Positions 1 through 8,720 are shown, counted from the stretch's first letter. The stretch: 64,000 nucleotides of DNA from Rikenellaceae bacterium (GCA_015059945.1 SUZJ01000008.1:1-64000), one strand, 5' to 3'. Notes: generated from the letters alone by a model not told the origin. Numbers and translations: made by a program.

Positions 1-79
1 GTGCGTTTGCAAGATCCTCGCACGAAGTCAGAGATGTTAGCATCAACATCGGTAGCAAATATCTGAAAATTGCTTTCAT
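1..79 (-). CDS. Lipoprotein, N-terminal fragment (cut by window edge)
   Basis: Read from position 79 on the minus strand, the DNA encodes 26 residues beginning MKAIFRYLLPMLML and reaching a lipobox LTSC at residues 16-19, so this is the export signal of an outer-surface lipoprotein. The rest of the gene lies outside the window. Its ATG is only three bases after the stop of the next gene upstream (83-424), so the two are almost certainly co-transcribed. The function cannot be told from 26 residues. The signal peptide and lipobox are seen directly; that it is a real gene is a strong inference from the tight spacing. Confidence 0.6.
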   Translation of the reverse strand, partial: MKAIFRYLLPMLMLTSLTSCEDLANA

Positions 80-82
80 ACA

Positions 83-424
83 CTATTCTTTTGATTGGTT
101 GTTGTATTCAGTTGCCAAGTTGAGATAGAAATCGTACATGGATTCGCTAACGCCAAGAAAAAGCGCATCTTGTCGCTTAATTGCAAGAACATAGTTGCCA
201 TCTTTCTGTACAATACGGCTCAACATAAACAAATCTAAATCAGACTGTTGTTTACTCTTAATAGAGATACTATCGTCTGGAATTGTAGGAACACTACGAG
301 TCGTTAGCGAATGCAGAGTACGATTCCCCTCTGAACGCTCTACAATGGGAGTATCCAACGTGCTATTAAGACATGATGTCATTAACAACATGATTAAAAA
401 TATTGTAAGTGTTTTGTATTTCAT
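83..424 (-). CDS. Small lipoprotein, function unknown
   Basis: This 113-residue protein starts MKYKTLTIFLIMLLMTSC, a lysine-rich n-region, a hydrophobic stretch and a lipobox (MTSC, Cys18), so it should be lipidated and exported. The mature part is polar and ends with an acidic/aromatic region and NNQSKE. I do not recognise a family. A longer reading frame runs upstream to 511, but its extra residues overlap the end of dnaE and look unlike protein, so the start at 424 before the signal peptide is preferred. It is followed after three bases by a second lipoprotein start. The DNA is AT-richer than the neighbourhood and carries CATG sites, which suggests transfer. Confidence 0.65.
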   Translation of the reverse strand: MKYKTLTIFLIMLLMTSCLNSTLDTPIVERSEGNRTLHSLTTRSVPTIPDDSISIKSKQQSDLDLFMLSRIVQKDGNYVLAIKRQDALFLGVSESMYDFYLNLATEYNNQSKE

Positions 425-449
425 AAATGCAAAGTTTTTTATGCTATTA

Positions 450-3400
450 TCATTTGCCCAGCGAGTAGCGCAGCCCCTTCTCATCGAGCCAGTCGAGCAG
501 CGATTGGTCAACCTTCACCTTCAACTTCTTGGGTAGCAAATCTACTGCCACTTCGTTCTGGGGGTCGCTAAGACGTATGCGCAGGGGTGTGGTGCCCTTC
601 GACTGCTTCATCTTCTTGCTGAAATCTTTCACAAAGGCCTCGTCGAGTTCATCGAGGGTGATGTTCACAAAGACAAACTTTATCAGCTCGTCCTGCATAT
701 CTCCCAGCTGTCCCATCGAGGTTATGCGCACCTCCATCTCCCCTGGTCTATACGCTCTCTCCCTGACGCTACCCCTAATCAGCAGGCAATAATTCTCAAA
801 CAGATAGGGCCTAAACTGCTCGTACTCTTTGCTCCACATCATAAACTCGTACTCGCCCGAGTAGTCCTCCAACACAAAGCGGCCATAGGGTTTGCCATCT
901 TTGGTCATAAGGTTTGTAACCTTGGTGACCATACCTGCAATGGTGAACTCTTGGTCTTTGAGCGTGGTGAGGTTGGCGAACTGGGTGAGCTGGTGAGTGC
1001 AGACCAGCCTCATCACTATCTTGTGGTCATCGAGCGGGTGCGACGAGAGATACATACCCGTCATTTCGCGCTCGCGGGCCAGTGTTTCGAGCTTGCTCCA
1101 TTCGTTTACGATAGGCACCACGGGGCGCTGAACGCTGGTATCGACCTCGCCGCCAAAGAGGCTCTGCTGGGCATTGTTCTTGTCGCTCTGGAACTTCGAG
1201 CCGTAGCGCAGTAGCGCATCCAGATAAGGCAATGCTCCCGGGTCGCGCAGGTCGGTAGCAAAGAGTTTGCTGCGGTGGAAGCCAAGTATCGAGTCGAAGG
1301 CACCTGCCAAGGCCATATTCTCCACACACTTGCGGTTTACGGCTTGGAAGTTTATGCGCTCCATAAAGTCGTAGACATCAACAAATTCGCCCCCTCGTTC
1401 GCGCTCCTCGACGAGCTCCATAACGGCCGCCTCGCCCACTCCCTTTATACCTGCCAGACCAAAGCGAATGTTGCCCTCTTTGTCGGCCGAGAAGGTGTGG
1501 ATACTCTTGTTCACATCGGGGCCCAGAACGCTCAGGCGCATCTTGCGACACTCGTCCATAAAGACCGACAGTTTGTCCATATTCGACAGGTTACGGCTCA
1601 GCAGTGCAGCCATAAACTCGGCGGGATAGTGAGCTTTCAGATAGGCGGTCTGGTAGGCCACATAGGCGTAGCAGGTGGCGTGCGACTTGTTGAAGGCATA
1701 CGATGCAAAAGCCTCCCACTCGCCCCAAATCTTCTCGAGCGTGGGCACATCGTGTCCCCTCTCAACGGCACCCTCAATAAATTTGGGTTTCATCTTGTCC
1801 AGCACCGCTTTCTGCTTCTTACCCATAGCCTTACGCAGCGTATCGGCCTCACCTCCCGTAAAGCCTGCCAGCAGCTGCGAGAGCAACATCACCTGCTCCT
1901 GATAGACGGTAATGCCATAGGTGTCGGCCAAGTACTTCTCCATCTCGGGGAAGTCGTAAGTGATAGCCTCCTTGCCCTGCTTACGGGCAATGAAGTTGGG
2001 GATTTTATCCATTGGGCCGGGGCGGTAGAGGGCGTTCATAGCGATAAGGTCCTCCAAACGTGTGGGTTTAAGTGCGCGCAGGTGCTTTTTCATACCCGGC
2101 GACTCGAACTGGAACACACCCGTAGTGTCGCCACGGCTGAAGAGTTCGTAGGTCTTTTTGTCATCGAGCGGTATGGCGTCGATATCTATCACTCGGCCGG
2201 TTGTGCGCCTTATGTTTTCGAGCGCATCCTTAATAATCGACAATGTTTTGAGCCCCAAGAAGTCCATCTTTATAAGGCCCACACTCTCTACAAACTTGCC
2301 CTCGAACTGCACCACGTTCAGGTCGGCATCTTTGGCCGTAGCAATGGGTGCAAACTTCTCCAAGTCATCTTTGCCGATAATCACACCGCAGGCGTGAACA
2401 CCCGTCTGGCGCACCGAGCCTTCGAGCTTCTCGGCATAGAGCAGCGTGTCGCGAATGGTCTTGTTCTCCGACTCGCGCTCGGCAGCAAACTCGCTCTGCG
2501 TAGCATAGAGCCACTCAAAGGGGGTTTGTCCCTTTTTGTTCTCGATCTTGTCGGGGATTAGTTTGGTGAGTCGGTCGCTCTCCGAGAGGGGCAACTTCTG
2601 CACCCTTGCCACATCCTTAACCGCCATCTTGGGGGCCATAGTACCGAAGGTAACAATCTGAGCCACCCTCTTGCGGCCATACTTTTCGATAACATAGTTG
2701 AGCACGTCGGCCCTACCGTCCTCATCGAAGTCCACATCGACATCGGGCATAGAGATACGGTCGGGATTCAAGAAACGCTCAAACAGCAGGTCGTACTTTA
2801 TGGGGTCGATGTTGGTAATCTTCAAGGCATAGGCCACCACCGAGCCGGCAGCCGAGCCACGGCCCGGGCCTACCGACACACCCAACTCGCGCGCGGCACG
2901 AATGTAGTCCCACACAATGAGGAAGTAGCCTGGGAAGCCCATATTCTCGATTACCGACAGCTCATAGTCGATACGCTTTACGATAGCCTCGTCAATCTGC
3001 TGACCATAGCGCACCTTGGCACCCTCGTAGACCAGGTAGGTGAGGTACTGGAACTGCTTGGCCACCATAAGCCTCTCTTGCACCTCGGGGTGCTCGTCGG
3101 CATAGACATAAATCGACTCGGCAGCCTCAATGGCGCTTTTTTCGGCCTCGTCGGTGCTCTTTTTCAGCACACTTGCTTTGAGCTTCTGCTCATCGAGCTG
3201 CAAGGTTGCGGGCACCTCGAAGTCGGGCATCAGAGGACCTCGGTCGAGCTTGTAGACCTCTACCTTGTCGGCAATCTCCACGGTTGTTTCGAGCGCTTCG
3301 GGATAGTCGGCAAACAGCTCGGCCATCTCGTCGGGACTCTTGAAGTACTCCTCGCCCGTATAGCGCATACGGTTTGGATCGTCGTAGTCTTTGCCCGTAT

Positions 3401-4097
3401 TCAGACAGATAAGGTGGTCGTGGGCATTGGCATCATCTGCATCGGTAAAGTGCACATCGTTTGAGCAGATGTACTTTACACCGTGCTTGCGGGCCAACTC
3501 TACCAACACCTTGTTGGCTATATTTTGTTTTTCGATTACATCACGGGGCCTTGTGGGGTCCTTTGGATTGTGACGCTGCAACTCTAAGTAGTAATCCTCG
3601 CCAAAGAGCCCTTTGTACCACAGCAGCCTCTTCTCGGCCTCCTCCACATCACCATTGAGGATAGCCCTTGGCACCTCGCCTGCAATACAGGCCGAGCAGC
3701 AGATGATACCCTCGTGATACTCTTTGAGTAGTTTGTGGTCAATACGGGCACGCCCATCGAACATACCCTCCGTAAAGCCCAGCGACACGAGTTTTATCAG
3801 GTTGCGATAGCCCTGTTCGTTCTTGGCGAGCAGCACCAGGTGGTATCGCCTCTCCTCTTTTTTGTTGCGGTTTGCGCGGTCGGCCACAATGTAGGTTTCG
3901 CAGCCGAGGATGGGTTTTAGTCCCGCCTTGGTCATAGCATCGTAAAACTCCTTTGCGCCATACATATTACCGTGGTCGGTAATTGCCACAGCGGGCATAC
4001 CATACTCACCCGCACGCTTTACGAGCGACGAGATAGAGGCAGCTCCATCGAGGATTGAGTATTGTGTATGTACGTGTAGATGAACAAATTGTGGCAT
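450..4097 (-). CDS. dnaE: DNA polymerase III alpha subunit DnaE
   Basis: This is the replicative DNA polymerase catalytic subunit, about 1215 residues, the usual size for Bacteroidetes DnaE. An N-terminal PHP domain begins HLHVHTQYSILDGA (residues ~6-20). The polymerase active site has PDVDVDFDEDGR at about 451-462, with the two metal-binding aspartates, and KMDFLGL near 610 supplies the third. A helix-hairpin-helix region and an OB-fold (from ~1045, FTIAGMVTKV) follow. The start at 4097 (MPQFVHLHV) is preferred over one 11 codons upstream because DnaE proteins begin directly with the PHP histidines and a -7 promoter box lies just beyond, at 4128-4135. No unusual residues were seen. Confidence 0.96.
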   Translation of the reverse strand: MPQFVHLHVHTQYSILDGAASISSLVKRAGEYGMPAVAITDHGNMYGAKEFYDAMTKAGLKPILGCETYIVADRANRNKKEERRYHLVLLAKNEQGYRNLIKLVSLGFTEGMFDGRARIDHKLLKEYHEGIICCSACIAGEVPRAILNGDVEEAEKRLLWYKGLFGEDYYLELQRHNPKDPTRPRDVIEKQNIANKVLVELARKHGVKYICSNDVHFTDADDANAHDHLICLNTGKDYDDPNRMRYTGEEYFKSPDEMAELFADYPEALETTVEIADKVEVYKLDRGPLMPDFEVPATLQLDEQKLKASVLKKSTDEAEKSAIEAAESIYVYADEHPEVQERLMVAKQFQYLTYLVYEGAKVRYGQQIDEAIVKRIDYELSVIENMGFPGYFLIVWDYIRAARELGVSVGPGRGSAAGSVVAYALKITNIDPIKYDLLFERFLNPDRISMPDVDVDFDEDGRADVLNYVIEKYGRKRVAQIVTFGTMAPKMAVKDVARVQKLPLSESDRLTKLIPDKIENKKGQTPFEWLYATQSEFAAERESENKTIRDTLLYAEKLEGSVRQTGVHACGVIIGKDDLEKFAPIATAKDADLNVVQFEGKFVESVGLIKMDFLGLKTLSIIKDALENIRRTTGRVIDIDAIPLDDKKTYELFSRGDTTGVFQFESPGMKKHLRALKPTRLEDLIAMNALYRPGPMDKIPNFIARKQGKEAITYDFPEMEKYLADTYGITVYQEQVMLLSQLLAGFTGGEADTLRKAMGKKQKAVLDKMKPKFIEGAVERGHDVPTLEKIWGEWEAFASYAFNKSHATCYAYVAYQTAYLKAHYPAEFMAALLSRNLSNMDKLSVFMDECRKMRLSVLGPDVNKSIHTFSADKEGNIRFGLAGIKGVGEAAVMELVEERERGGEFVDVYDFMERINFQAVNRKCVENMALAGAFDSILGFHRSKLFATDLRDPGALPYLDALLRYGSKFQSDKNNAQQSLFGGEVDTSVQRPVVPIVNEWSKLETLAREREMTGMYLSSHPLDDHKIVMRLVCTHQLTQFANLTTLKDQEFTIAGMVTKVTNLMTKDGKPYGRFVLEDYSGEYEFMMWSKEYEQFRPYLFENYCLLIRGSVRERAYRPGEMEVRITSMGQLGDMQDELIKFVFVNITLDELDEAFVKDFSKKMKQSKGTTPLRIRLSDPQNEVAVDLLPKKLKVKVDQSLLDWLDEKGLRYSLGK

Positions 4098-4127
4098 AGT
4101 GGCGTATAGTTTTAGTCTGTCAGTAGA

Positions 4128-4135
4128 CAAAGATA
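4128..4135 (-). promoter_or_regulatory. -7 promoter box for dnaE
   Basis: On the minus strand this reads TATCTTTG, matching the Bacteroidetes TAnnTTTG box. It would start transcription about 25 nt before the dnaE ATG at 4097. No good -33 TTTG is at the ideal distance; a CAA lies 23 bp upstream. Confidence 0.5.
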
Positions 4136-4160
4136 CGTTATATTATTCGGATAAAAAACA

Positions 4161-4188
4161 ATTTTGAATTTGGAATTCTGAATTTTGA
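4161..4188. repeat. Heptamer array, unit ATTTTGA, 4 copies
   Basis: Four consecutive 7-bp units of the form ATTyTGA/ATTTGGA run up to two bases before the mnmA stop codon (4190-4192). It is one of many period-7 arrays in this window; see findings. Confidence 0.7.
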
Positions 4189-4189
4189 T

Positions 4190-5383
4190 TTATTTATCAA
4201 TCACGCCCGAGCCAACCAGCTCGTCGCCATCATACCAAGCGGCAAATTGACCTGCGGTGATACCCCTCTGGGGCTCGTCAAACAACAGGTAAGCCCCTTG
4301 CTCACGACGGTAGAGGGTTGCCCCTTGCAAGGGTTGGCGGTAACGTATGCGGGCCGAGTAGCGACGGGGCTCCTCATCAACCCCCTGCGCCAAGTCCTCT
4401 CTTACCCAGTGAATCTCCTCGGGCCTGATGCTCAACGCCCTACGCAGCAAACCCGGGTGGTTGTGGCCCTGACCAACGTAGACAATATTGCGCACCACGT
4501 CGGTTGCAATCACAAACAGGGGCAGAGCGGTACCGCCCACACCCAGGCCGTGACGCTGACCAATGGTATAGAAGTGAGCTCCGCTGTGAGTACCCACCTT
4601 GCGTCCATCGGCGGGCTCGTAGGTATAGGGGGTTGCAAGCTGTTGCAAATCGGCCTTGGCGACAAGTTCGGCCTCCTGCTCGGCAGTGCGATACCCCTCC
4701 CAATCGGCCGCAATCTCTATGATACGCCCCTTCTTGGCAGCGAGTTTCTGCTGCAAAAATACGGGCAGGTCTACCTTGCCCACAAAGCAGATGCCCTGCG
4801 AGTCTTTGCGCTTGGCGGTGGCCAGATGTTGCTCTTCGGCAATGGCCCTCACCTCGGGTTTGAGCATATCGCCTACGGGGAAGAGTGCGCGCGAGAGCTG
4901 CTCCTGGCTGAGCTGACAGAGGAAGTAGCTCTGGTCTTTGTTGCCATCGCTGCCTGCCAGCAGTCGGTGGGTGCCATCGGCCCTGTGCTCCACACGGCAA
5001 TAGTGGCCCGTAGCTACCCAGTCGGCCCCCAGTTTGAGCGCCTCTTTCAGAAAGACGTCAAACTTTATCTCTCGGTTACACAACACATCAGGATTTGGGG
5101 TGCGCCCTTTTTCGTACTCGGCAAACATATAGTCCACCACCCTCTGGCGGTACTGCTCGCTGAGGTCTACCATACGGAAGGGTATGTCGAGCCTTTTGGC
5201 CACCAGCTCGGCAAACAGACGGTCATCCTCCCAGGGACATTCGCCACTGAGAGTGCCCACCGTATCGTGCCAATTGACCATAAAGAGGCCCACCACGTCG
5301 TAGCCCTGCTGTTTCAGCAACCAGGCGGCCACCGACGAGTCTACACCTCCCGAGAGGCCTACCACTACTCGCTCTTTTTTCAT
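4190..5383 (-). CDS. mnmA: tRNA-uridine 2-sulfurtransferase MnmA
   Basis: MnmA makes 2-thiouridine at the wobble position 34 of tRNA-Lys, -Glu and -Gln, taking sulfur from a persulfide relay. The 397-residue protein has the ATP-pyrophosphatase P-loop SGGVDSS at residues 11-17. The nucleophile is Cys102 in NPDVLCNRE and the second catalytic cysteine is Cys199 in GICFVGK. The C-terminal beta-barrel follows, with the YTIGQRHGLGV motif. All catalytic residues are present and the length is typical. It lies downstream of its own -7 box (5414-5421) in a divergent arrangement with a membrane protein gene. Confidence 0.96.
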   Translation of the reverse strand: MKKERVVVGLSGGVDSSVAAWLLKQQGYDVVGLFMVNWHDTVGTLSGECPWEDDRLFAELVAKRLDIPFRMVDLSEQYRQRVVDYMFAEYEKGRTPNPDVLCNREIKFDVFLKEALKLGADWVATGHYCRVEHRADGTHRLLAGSDGNKDQSYFLCQLSQEQLSRALFPVGDMLKPEVRAIAEEQHLATAKRKDSQGICFVGKVDLPVFLQQKLAAKKGRIIEIAADWEGYRTAEQEAELVAKADLQQLATPYTYEPADGRKVGTHSGAHFYTIGQRHGLGVGGTALPLFVIATDVVRNIVYVGQGHNHPGLLRRALSIRPEEIHWVREDLAQGVDEEPRRYSARIRYRQPLQGATLYRREQGAYLLFDEPQRGITAGQFAAWYDGDELVGSGVIDK

Positions 5384-5413
5384 ACTCTTTGGAGTGCTTT
5401 GAAATTATTTCGA

Positions 5414-5421
5414 CAAATATA
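5414..5421 (-). promoter_or_regulatory. -7 promoter box for mnmA
   Basis: The minus strand reads TATATTTG, about 30 bp before the mnmA ATG. It sits 24 bp from an oppositely oriented box for the gene at 5526. No clear -33 element was seen. Confidence 0.45.
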
Positions 5422-5445
5422 CAACAATTCTTCTGAAAAAGTGTT

Positions 5446-5453
5446 TACCTTTG
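5446..5453 (+). promoter_or_regulatory. -7 promoter box for the YqaA-type gene
   Basis: TACCTTTG matches TAnnTTTG. Transcription would begin near 5460, giving a leader of about 65 nt that contains a short hairpin (TACCC, loop TATT, GGGTA at 5465-5478). Confidence 0.45.
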
Positions 5454-5525
5454 CAGCGACATTTTACCCTATTGGGTAATTATCAGGTTAGCAGTTAAGT
5501 AGTAACGAAAATAAAAGATTTAACT

Positions 5526-6161
5526 ATGACAGATAATACAACCACCGCACAGCCACAGGAGAAGAAACCAGGCATTGTGCGTCGCCTTTATGATTGGATG
5601 CTTTCGTGGGCCGAGAGCAAATGGGGTGCCGTTGCGCTCTTTCTGTTTGCTATGTGCGAGAGTATCTTCTTTCCCGTACCCCCCGATGTGCTGCTCATTG
5701 CACTCTGTATCGGCTGCGTGAGCAAGTCGTTCAAGTACGCAGCCATTTGTACTGCGGGCTCGGTACTTGGTGCCATTGTGGGCTTTGGCTTGGGTGCCTT
5801 CTGCTGGGAGTTGGTAGACAGTTGGTTTATCCCTTCGATTTTCTCGCAAGAGGCCTTTGACAATGTGGGCCTCAAATACTCGGAGTGGAACTTCTGGCTG
5901 GTATTCACCGCGGGCTTTACCCCCATACCCTATAAGCTGATTACCATCTCGGCTGGCGTATTCTTGGGTGTTGCCGACTTTTGGATTTTCATCATTGCCT
6001 CGTTGGTGAGCCGTGGTGCAAGGTTTGTGCTGGTTGCAGGCCTCATCTACAAGTTTGGCGCTCCAATCAAGAAGTTCATCGACAAGTACTTCAACCTCTG
6101 CGCACTGGCCTTTACGGTGCTGCTCATTGGCGGCTTTGTGCTGATAAAATACGTTCTGTAA
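5526..6161 (+). CDS. YqaA/DedA-type (SNARE-associated/VTT) inner-membrane protein
   Basis: This 211-residue integral membrane protein has a short charged N-terminus and several hydrophobic segments. FPVPPDVLLIA at about residues 50-60 is the re-entrant proline/acidic motif typical of the DedA superfamily. A second conserved part, TAGFTPIPYKLITI, lies near 135-148. Such proteins are thought to scramble or transport lipid carriers and support envelope homeostasis; the YqaA branch has no settled substrate. It is a single-gene unit followed at once by a perfect bidirectional terminator. The family call is firm and the role is general. Confidence 0.85.
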   Translation: MTDNTTTAQPQEKKPGIVRRLYDWMLSWAESKWGAVALFLFAMCESIFFPVPPDVLLIALCIGCVSKSFKYAAICTAGSVLGAIVGFGLGAFCWELVDSWFIPSIFSQEAFDNVGLKYSEWNFWLVFTAGFTPIPYKLITISAGVFLGVADFWIFIIASLVSRGARFVLVAGLIYKFGAPIKKFIDKYFNLCALAFTVLLIGGFVLIKYVL

Positions 6162-6184
6162 AGACGTCTAATGCTTAACGACAC

Positions 6185-6220
6185 AAAAAAGGCTTTTAGC
6201 GGTTGCTAAAAGCCTTTTTT
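6185..6220. terminator. Bidirectional rho-independent terminator
   Basis: A perfect 16-bp stem (arm AAAAAAGGCTTTTAGC) with a GGTT loop ends in T-runs on both strands. It separates the convergent YqaA-type gene and aroE. Confidence 0.93.
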
Positions 6221-6234
6221 ATTTGATTATCAGA

Positions 6235-6978
6235 TTATCCCCAGATTTTCCACGATGCTTCGGCTTGTCCCTCGAACATAGCCTGACCGCCACATACCCT
6301 GGCCCCCTGCTGGGCACCTCGGCGCATAAACTCGGTTACCGCAGGATTGTAGACCAGGTCAAAGAGGTAGTGGTCGGCCGTAAGCGCCTGGTAGGGCAAC
6401 TCGGGGGCCTCGGCACAACGTGGGCTCATACCCAGCGGAGTGGTGTTCACTATCAGCTTGTGGGCCCCAACCACCTCGGGGGTAACCTCTTCGTAGCTCA
6501 ACTCGCCCACCCCACTATGCGACACTCGCTTGTAGGCTATGCCGTTGTCGGTCAGCCAAGTACACACCGCCCTTGATGCTCCGCCCGTACCCAGCACCAA
6601 TGCCCCAGTGGGCTTGTCGCCACCGAGCAGCGCGGTAAGCGACCGGCCAAAGCCTATGTAGTCGGTATTGTAGCCTGTCAGAGTGCCATCGGCCTCGCGA
6701 CGTATGCAGTTTACGGCACCTATGCGCTCGGCCTCGGTCGATAGGCGGTCGAGCAGTGGAATGACGGCTGTTTTGTAGGGGATAGTTACGTTCAGCCCCA
6801 CTATATTGGGGTTGTCGGCCAATAGGCGGTGCAACTCGTCGATGGCCCCGAGCTCAAAGAGTCGGTAGTCGCACACCCCAACGAGCCCCAACTGCTCGAA
6901 CTTGCGAGCAAAGTAGGCAGCCGACTGCGAGTGCCCTAATGGGCGCCCTATAAGACCAAACAGTTTTTCAGCCAACAA
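6235..6978 (-). CDS. aroE: Shikimate dehydrogenase AroE
   Basis: AroE reduces 3-dehydroshikimate to shikimate with NADPH in aromatic amino acid synthesis. The 247-residue protein has the substrate serines in GHSQSA (15-20), the catalytic lysine in NVTIPYKT (Lys69), the catalytic aspartate in NTDYIGF (Asp106) and the NADP glycine loop VLGTGGASRAV (~128-138). It is slightly shorter than E. coli AroE but complete. It lies 17 bp downstream of meaB and may be the last gene of a redoxin-meaB-aroE transcript. Confidence 0.95.
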   Translation of the reverse strand: MLAEKLFGLIGRPLGHSQSAAYFARKFEQLGLVGVCDYRLFELGAIDELHRLLADNPNIVGLNVTIPYKTAVIPLLDRLSTEAERIGAVNCIRREADGTLTGYNTDYIGFGRSLTALLGGDKPTGALVLGTGGASRAVCTWLTDNGIAYKRVSHSGVGELSYEEVTPEVVGAHKLIVNTTPLGMSPRCAEAPELPYQALTADHYLFDLVYNPAVTEFMRRGAQQGARVCGGQAMFEGQAEASWKIWG

Positions 6979-6995
6979 ATCTTAAATTTTGAATT

Positions 6996-8105
6996 CTACT
7001 TGTTGTATATGTCGAGCAGGTTTTTGGCCGCAACGAACGAGCTGATGCGGTCGGCCAACACGTCGGCCTCATACTGCGCCAACAGAGGGGCTATAATGTC
7101 GTTGTTGTAGAAGTCGCTCTTGAGGGCCTCGTTTATGCTCTCGTACATCCAGTATTTGCTCTGGCGGTTGCGGTTAGACTGGAAGAAGCCGTTGGCTTTG
7201 GTGTGGGCAATGAAGTCCTCGACCGCGTTCCACACATCGCCAATGCCCTTGCCCGTAAGGCTCGAACAGGTGAGCACCTGAGGGCTCCACTGCGACTCGG
7301 TTGGGGGAAAGAGCTTCAAGGCGTTGAAAATCTGGGCTCTGGCCAACTCAGCACGGTGGCGGTTGTCGCCATCGGCCTTGGTGATTGCCACCAGGTCGGC
7401 CATCTCCATAATGCCTCGCTTGATGCCCTGCAACTCGTCGCCTGCACCCGAAATTTGGAGCAGCATAAATATATCTACCATCGAGTGTACGGCCGTTTCG
7501 CTCTGGCCCACACCCACCGTTTCGATAAATATCACGTCGAAGCCCGCAGCCTCGCACAGCACCACGCTCTCTCTGGTCTTGCGAGCTACGCCACCCAACG
7601 AGCCTGCACTTGGCGAGGGGCGCACAAATGCCGAGGGGTTGTTGCAGAGCGTCTCCATACGTGTCTTGTCGCCCAATATTGAGCCGCCACTACGCTCCGA
7701 CGAGGGGTCAATAGCCAGCACTGCCAACTTGTGGCCCAACTCGGTAACCGTACCACCTACAGCCTCGATGAACGTAGACTTGCCCGCACCCGGCACACCC
7801 GTAATACCAATACGCATAGAGTTACCGGCATAGGGCAGACAGCGCTCAATAATCTCTTGTGCCTGGGCATAGTGGTCACGGTTGTTGCTCTCGATGAGGG
7901 TAATGGCCTGCGAGAGTATGGTAATGTTGCCCGCCAAGATGCCCTCGACATACTCGTCGGTCGTCAGCGAGCGACGTTTGCGACGCTTGTAGTAGGGGTT
8001 TACGACGGGTTGGTCTTCCACACCGCTGGTTACGTTCAGGGCACTATCTTCGTGCTCGGCGCGGTGGTGAAATTCGTAGTGGTCTATGTTATTGGTTGAG
8101 CTCAT
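6996..8105 (-). CDS. meaB: MeaB/ArgK-type G3E GTPase, methylmalonyl-CoA mutase chaperone
   Basis: MeaB gates loading and protects the adenosylcobalamin of methylmalonyl-CoA mutase using GTP. The 369-residue protein has the P-loop GVPGAGKS at residues 103-110, a Walker-B-like FIETVGVGQSE, and the NKxD-equivalent TKAD. Its N-terminal ~50 residues (His/Asp-rich, then KRRKRR) are an extension not needed by the fold. The mutase genes lie 50 kb away in this window. The start codon overlaps the stop of the upstream redoxin-like gene as ATGA, implying translational coupling. Confidence 0.93.
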   Translation of the reverse strand: MSSTNNIDHYEFHHRAEHEDSALNVTSGVEDQPVVNPYYKRRKRRSLTTDEYVEGILAGNITILSQAITLIESNNRDHYAQAQEIIERCLPYAGNSMRIGITGVPGAGKSTFIEAVGGTVTELGHKLAVLAIDPSSERSGGSILGDKTRMETLCNNPSAFVRPSPSAGSLGGVARKTRESVVLCEAAGFDVIFIETVGVGQSETAVHSMVDIFMLLQISGAGDELQGIKRGIMEMADLVAITKADGDNRHRAELARAQIFNALKLFPPTESQWSPQVLTCSSLTGKGIGDVWNAVEDFIAHTKANGFFQSNRNRQSKYWMYESINEALKSDFYNNDIIAPLLAQYEADVLADRISSFVAAKNLLDIYNK

Positions 8106-8587
8106 TTTGTGGTAAAGAATTTGTCCAAAGTTTTGCTGTCGAGCAGAGCCGAGTTGCCCGTCCAGAGAATCACCCCTTTGCGGTCGGCCAGCACCGAGAA
8201 TGGAACATAGCGCACCTCGAACTGACCGAACACACTACCCGGCTCATCAATGGCAACGTAGACGTGTTGGTATTCGTGGAGCATCATTTCGGCAATCTGC
8301 TCGCGTGGTTCGCGGGCCACCACAACCACATTGAGCACCTCTTTGTAGTTGTCGGCCAGTTGGTTTAGTTGGTCTATGCGCTCGCGACAGGCGGGGTTTG
8401 TCGAGTGGAAAAACTCCACCAGCAGGGCCTTGCCCCTGAGCGAGGGCTTGTCGGTGAGCCACTCGGAGGCCTCGATGCGTGGCGCACGTGCCCCCACCGA
8501 TATATACTGTCCGTAGGAGGTAGCCACACCTGCCAGCAGTGCCCACACGAGCACCACTGCGGCCTTTATGATATTGTTCTGTTTCAT
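8102..8587 (-). CDS. Secreted thioredoxin-fold (redoxin/TlpA-like) protein with one cysteine
   Basis: This 161-residue protein starts MKQNNIIKAAVVLVWALLAG, an export signal probably cleaved near GQYIS. The mature part follows the TlpA/thioredoxin pattern: GKALLVEFFHSTNPACRERI, then VVVARE and a cis-Pro strand VRYVPFSVL. The usual WCxxC is replaced by TNPAC, so only one catalytic cysteine remains and a dithiol redox cycle is unlikely. The start at 8587 is fixed by a promoter whose -7 box ends five bases upstream, which rules out a longer start at 8632. The stop overlaps the meaB start. The fold is likely; the function is unknown. Confidence 0.75.
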   Translation of the reverse strand: MKQNNIIKAAVVLVWALLAGVATSYGQYISVGARAPRIEASEWLTDKPSLRGKALLVEFFHSTNPACRERIDQLNQLADNYKEVLNVVVVAREPREQIAEMMLHEYQHVYVAIDEPGSVFGQFEVRYVPFSVLADRKGVILWTGNSALLDSKTLDKFFTTK

Positions 8588-8592
8588 CACTA

Positions 8593-8623
8593 CAAATATA
8601 CTATTATTGCCCCGAAAAACCAA
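8593..8623 (-). promoter_or_regulatory. Promoter for redoxin-meaB-aroE, probably leaderless
   Basis: On the minus strand TTG (8623-8621) is followed after 20 bp by TATATTTG (8600-8593), an excellent Bacteroidetes -33/-7 pair. The ATG at 8587 comes only five bases later, so the transcript should begin at or next to the start codon. Confidence 0.75.
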
Positions 8624-8720
8624 CTCCCCCACCCAAATTAGGGCACAAATGGTAACAACTTATTAGTAGCGCCCCCTCGAAAGGGCACTCAGAGCAGAAA
8701 AAACTACCCAACTTTGGGGA

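Larger units (their letters stand above)
1..430. other. AT-richer segment carrying CATG sites
   Basis: This stretch is visibly poorer in GC than the rest of the window. It holds three of the seven CATG tetramers I could find in 64 kb (137-140, 372-375, 389-392). It contains the two small lipoprotein genes. The composition change ends near the 3' end of dnaE. Recent acquisition is an inference. Confidence 0.5.
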
